Source of the DNA: Flavobacterium sp.
GTDB taxonomy: Bacteria > Bacteroidota > Bacteroidia > Flavobacteriales > Flavobacteriaceae
Direction of reading: 5' to 3'
DNA length: 51,838 bases
Assembly (NCBI RefSeq): GCF_023151265.1
Contig: NZ_JAKLJH010000001.1
Span: 1-51,838, forward strand
The notes under the pieces were generated by a model. It did not search any database. It had not been told where the DNA came from and saw only the letters and a list, made by a program, of their open reading frames with translations. A program made the translations under genes and the position numbers. Shown here piece by piece: positions 48,492 to 51,838 of the stretch (position 1 is its first letter; each line of letters starts with the position of its first letter).

Positions 48492-48977
48492 ATGGCAACA
48501 GAAAATAAAAATTTATCCAATTACGATAAAAACACAATCCCAAACGCGAAAGATTTTCGGTTTGGGATTGTTGTTTCAGAATGGAACGAGCAAGTAACAG
48601 AAGGTTTGTATAACGGAGCTTTTGCAGCTTTGACTGATTGTGGTGCTTTGCCAGAAAACATCATCCGTTGGAACGTACCAGGAAGTTTTGAATTGATTTT
48701 CGGAGCGCGCCAAATGCATGAAAAATTAGAGCTAGATGCTGTAATTGTGATTGGTTGTGTGATTAAAGGCGAAACCATGCATTTCGAGTTCGTTTGCGAA
48801 GGTGTTACACAAGGGATGAAAGACTTAAATCTTTTATACGATGTACCAACCATTTTTTGTGTGCTAACCGATAATAACATGCAACAGTCGTTAGATAGAA
48901 GTGGAGGAAAACACGGAAACAAAGGAGTAGAAGCAGCTATTGCGGCAATTAAAATGGTTGATTTGAATAGAAAATAA
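48492..48977 (+). CDS. ribH: 6,7-dimethyl-8-ribityllumazine synthase
   Basis: RFGIVVSEWNEQVTEGLYNGA, VPGSFELIFGARQM, VIVIGCVIKGETMHFEFVCEGVTQG. Confidence 0.97.
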   Translation: MATENKNLSNYDKNTIPNAKDFRFGIVVSEWNEQVTEGLYNGAFAALTDCGALPENIIRWNVPGSFELIFGARQMHEKLELDAVIVIGCVIKGETMHFEFVCEGVTQGMKDLNLLYDVPTIFCVLTDNNMQQSLDRSGGKHGNKGVEAAIAAIKMVDLNRK

Positions 48978-49005
48978 AAGGATATCCTTTTAAAATCAAT
49001 ATACT

Positions 49006-49031
49006 AATCCCGATTTTCATCGGGATTTTTT
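49006..49031 (+). terminator. Rho-independent terminator after ribH
   Basis: AATCCCGAT-TTTC-ATCGGGATT followed by T-run. Confidence 0.88.
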
Positions 49032-49093
49032 GTTAACAAAAATTTGGAGATTAAACGCGTAAAAATCCTTAAATTTGAAAAAAATAATGCAAC

Positions 49094-49387
49094 ATGATTA
49101 AGTTTGGAAAAGGTAGAATGCCAAAGAATAAAAGATTTAATTACACGCCTCGTCATTACGAAGGTAAAACGGTTGATAATCCATTTGATTTTGATTCTCC
49201 AATACGACGCGATAGAGAAACGGCAAGTTATAACGACATGAGAGCGTTATGGAGTGATGCAAGAGATGCTAGTAGAAATAGAAAAAATCGTTCTTTCAAT
49301 ATGCGTGTTATTGTCATTGCCTTAATTTTGGTTTTGATCTTTTTCTTTATCATCGATTTTGATTTTTCCATATTTAGAAGAAAATAA
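49094..49387 (+). CDS. small C-terminally anchored membrane protein of unknown function
   Basis: basic soluble N-terminus, single C-terminal TM helix; not a riboflavin synthase. Confidence 0.75.
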   Translation: MIKFGKGRMPKNKRFNYTPRHYEGKTVDNPFDFDSPIRRDRETASYNDMRALWSDARDASRNRKNRSFNMRVIVIALILVLIFFFIIDFDFSIFRRK

Positions 49388-51243
49388 TGGCAGCGAGTAT
49401 TATTCAACTTTTACCCGACCATGTTGCCAATCAAATTGCTGCAGGAGAAGTGGTGCAACGTCCAGCTTCTGTAGTTAAAGAGTTGTTGGAAAATGCTGTT
49501 GATGCTAAATCAACAGATATTAAATTAATCGTTAAAGAAGCCGGAAAAACATTAGTTCAAGTTATCGATAACGGTTTAGGTATGAACACTACCGATGCGC
49601 GTTTGTGTTTCGAACGTCATGCGACTTCTAAAATTCGAAAAGCAGAAGATTTATTTGATTTGCATACCAAAGGTTTTCGTGGCGAAGCATTGGCTTCTAT
49701 AGCTGCGATTGCGCATGTAGAAATGAAAACCAAACAAGACCAAGAAGAATTAGGAACACATATCGTTATTGAAGGAAGTAAATTGGTCACCCAAGATGTT
49801 GCGGTTTTACCAAAAGGAACTTCGTTTGCCGTTAAGAATTTGTTTTTCAATATTCCGGCCAGAAGAAATTTCTTAAAATCGGAAACGGTAGAATTTCGTC
49901 ATGTAATGGATGAATTCCAACGTGTAGCAATGGCACATCCGTCAATTTCGTTCACTTTGATTCATAATGGAAGCGAATTGTATAATTTGCCAAGTTCAAA
50001 TTATCGTCAACGCATCGTTAATATTTTTGGTGGAAAAACCAATGAAAAATTAGTCCCAGTTTCGGAAGAAACCGAGTTAATCAATATCACAGGATTTGTT
50101 GGAAAACCAGAATTCGCTAAAAAGAGTAGAGGCGAACAGTTTTTCTTTGTAAACGATAGATATATCAAAAGTGCGTATTTGCATCATGCGATTATGAGTG
50201 CTTATGAAGGTTTGCTAAAAGAAGGTAATCAGCCTAGTTATTTCTTGTATTTGCAAGTGCCACCGCATACGATTGATATCAACATTCATCCTACCAAAAC
50301 TGAAATTAAGTTTGATGACGAGCATTCGTTATATGCTATTTTGCGTTCGGCTGTAAAACATAGTTTAGGGCAATTTAACGTAGCGCCAGTTTTAGATTTT
50401 GAGCGTGATTCCAATTTAGACACGCCGTATCAATACAAAGATAAAGAAGCTGATTTTCCTACAATTCAAGTAGATTCCAGTTTCAATCCATTTGCTAATG
50501 ATAAACCAGCGGCTAAATCGCTTTCTTCTTTTGGAAGTTATAAAAAAGAAACTTCTACGGCAAATTGGGAAAGTTTATACGTTGGATTAAAGCAGGATAC
50601 GCAAGAATTAGAGCAATTTTCGTTTGAAAGCGAAGAAGTAACTGGAAAATTATTTGATGATGAGGTTGAGGAAACAAAATCTTCTTCGACGTATCAAATT
50701 CAAAAGAAATATATTATTAGCGCCATAAAATCGGGTATGTTAGTCATTAATCAGCAACGTGCACATGAGCGTATTTTGTATGAACAATTTTTGACTAATA
50801 TTACGGTTCAGAAAGCGTCGAGCCAACAATTGTTGTTTCCTTTAGAATTGTATTTTTCTTCGGAAGAAATGGTTTTGATAAACGAATTGCAATCATCGTT
50901 AGAAAATACTGGATTTGTTTTTGATGCTTTTAATGCAGATTCAGTTCAAATTTCTGGATTGCCAATTGGTATGCCAGAAAGCGAAGTTTCGATTGTTTTA
51001 GAAGAATTAATTAGTAATCTACAAAACGAAATTCCAGAAAGTAGTTTTTCACAAAGCGATAGTATTGCCAAATCGATGGCAAAAAGCATGGCTGTGAAAA
51101 CAGGAACGTATTTGACGGTGAAGGAACAAGAAAATTTAGTAAATTCGTTATTTGCATGTAAAGATCCTAATGTTTCTCCATTTCAAAAACTCACATTTAT
51201 TACCTTAACGGTAGAAGATTTAGATAAAAGATTTGCCTTATGA
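49387..51243 (+). CDS. mutL: DNA mismatch repair protein MutL
   Basis: IIQLLPDHVANQIAAGEVVQRPASVVKELLENAVDA, GFRGEALASIAAI. Confidence 0.97.
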   Translation: MAASIIQLLPDHVANQIAAGEVVQRPASVVKELLENAVDAKSTDIKLIVKEAGKTLVQVIDNGLGMNTTDARLCFERHATSKIRKAEDLFDLHTKGFRGEALASIAAIAHVEMKTKQDQEELGTHIVIEGSKLVTQDVAVLPKGTSFAVKNLFFNIPARRNFLKSETVEFRHVMDEFQRVAMAHPSISFTLIHNGSELYNLPSSNYRQRIVNIFGGKTNEKLVPVSEETELINITGFVGKPEFAKKSRGEQFFFVNDRYIKSAYLHHAIMSAYEGLLKEGNQPSYFLYLQVPPHTIDINIHPTKTEIKFDDEHSLYAILRSAVKHSLGQFNVAPVLDFERDSNLDTPYQYKDKEADFPTIQVDSSFNPFANDKPAAKSLSSFGSYKKETSTANWESLYVGLKQDTQELEQFSFESEEVTGKLFDDEVEETKSSSTYQIQKKYIISAIKSGMLVINQQRAHERILYEQFLTNITVQKASSQQLLFPLELYFSSEEMVLINELQSSLENTGFVFDAFNADSVQISGLPIGMPESEVSIVLEELISNLQNEIPESSFSQSDSIAKSMAKSMAVKTGTYLTVKEQENLVNSLFACKDPNVSPFQKLTFITLTVEDLDKRFAL

Positions 51244-51838
51244 TGAATAATATGACCGACACCGTAAAACAGTTATTAATTATTAACGTTTTATTTTTTA
51301 TAGGAAGTTATTTTGTGCCACAAGCTAATGAATTATTGTCGCTTCATTATTTTGAAAGTGACGGCTTTAAGTTTTGGCAACCTATAACGCATATGTTTAT
51401 GCACGGAAGTCCTATGCATATTTTCTTTAATATGTTTGCGTTGATTTCTTTTGGAAGCGCATTGGAGCATTTTTGGGGCGCTAAAAAATTTTTATTCTTT
51501 TACCTTTCTTGTGGATTGGGAGCTGCTTTAATTCATTCGGGAGTTAATTATTATCACTTTCACGACGCTCAAAATTTCTTACTGCAAAGTGGTGTTTCTA
51601 TTGCAGATATTAAAACTTTATTAAATGGAGGAAGTGTAAATATTAATGCTTCTGATACGGCTTTGCTTCAAAACTATGTAAATCAAATGGGTGATGCATT
51701 CAACACACCTGCTGTTGGAGCCTCTGGAGCAATTTACGGATTATTAGTGGCTTTTGCTTTTATGTTTCCAAATGCCGAGTTGATGATGATGTTTATTCCC
51801 GTTCCCATTAAAGCTAAATATTTTGTACCTGTAATTGT
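51240..51838 (+). CDS. rhomboid family intramembrane serine protease (truncated by window end)
   Basis: WQPITHMFMHGSPMHIFFNMFALISFGSALEHFWG, AVGASGAIYGLL; ATGA overlap with mutL; not in ORF track. Confidence 0.93.
   Translation, partial: MMNNMTDTVKQLLIINVLFFIGSYFVPQANELLSLHYFESDGFKFWQPITHMFMHGSPMHIFFNMFALISFGSALEHFWGAKKFLFFYLSCGLGAALIHSGVNYYHFHDAQNFLLQSGVSIADIKTLLNGGSVNINASDTALLQNYVNQMGDAFNTPAVGASGAIYGLLVAFAFMFPNAELMMMFIPVPIKAKYFVPVI

Noticed and set aside
48977-49093. Possible FMN riboswitch near ribH
   Set aside because: ribH is 2 nt from the upstream TPR gene; the downstream spacer is a simple terminator.
1-51838. CRISPR array, prophage, transposon or defense island
   Set aside because: No regularly spaced repeats, no transposase/phage structural genes, no recognisable defense enzymes. 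The tyrosine recombinase is in its conserved rpsU-hpf context and looks chromosomal.

Overview
AT-rich chromosomal segment that reads as Bacteroidota, most likely Flavobacteriaceae. Support: TAnnTTTG-type promoter elements, a T9SS sorting-domain protein, a porin, GLPGLI-like and PNGase F-like domains, and gene order. The core is the conserved block rpsU - xerC-like - hpf - tRNA-Thr/Tyr/Thr - tuf - tRNA-Trp - secE - nusG - rplK - rplA - rplJ - rplL - rpoB - rpoC. It is flanked by housekeeping genes (CBS-type PLP enzyme, acyl-CoA dehydrogenase, rluF-like, Nif3-like, lpxK, punA, gap, lipA, murB, recF, ribH, mutL, start of a rhomboid protease) and a few accessory loci: a PNGase F-like secreted protein, an erythromycin-esterase/C-terminal-domain fusion, a YoeB-type toxin-antitoxin pair and a TPR hybrid histidine kinase. 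I see no prophage, CRISPR array, transposase or obvious defense island. The observations most worth follow-up are: (1) a perfect 8-nt Shine-Dalgarno before rpsU in a lineage that hardly uses SDs; (2) imperfect inverted repeats bracketing murB; (3) a MutL that has lost its endonuclease/Zn motifs; (4) an NSS transporter with a predicted periplasmic beta-rich insertion and an unannotated MetS-like small subunit; (5) an esterase-like fusion protein; (6) a Zn-ribbon-family protein with no cysteines; (7) structured intergenic leaders around rplK, rpoB and rpoC; (8) absence of the tRNA-Gly expected in the tRNA-tuf cluster. All calls come from reading the sequence and family recall. No searches were run.
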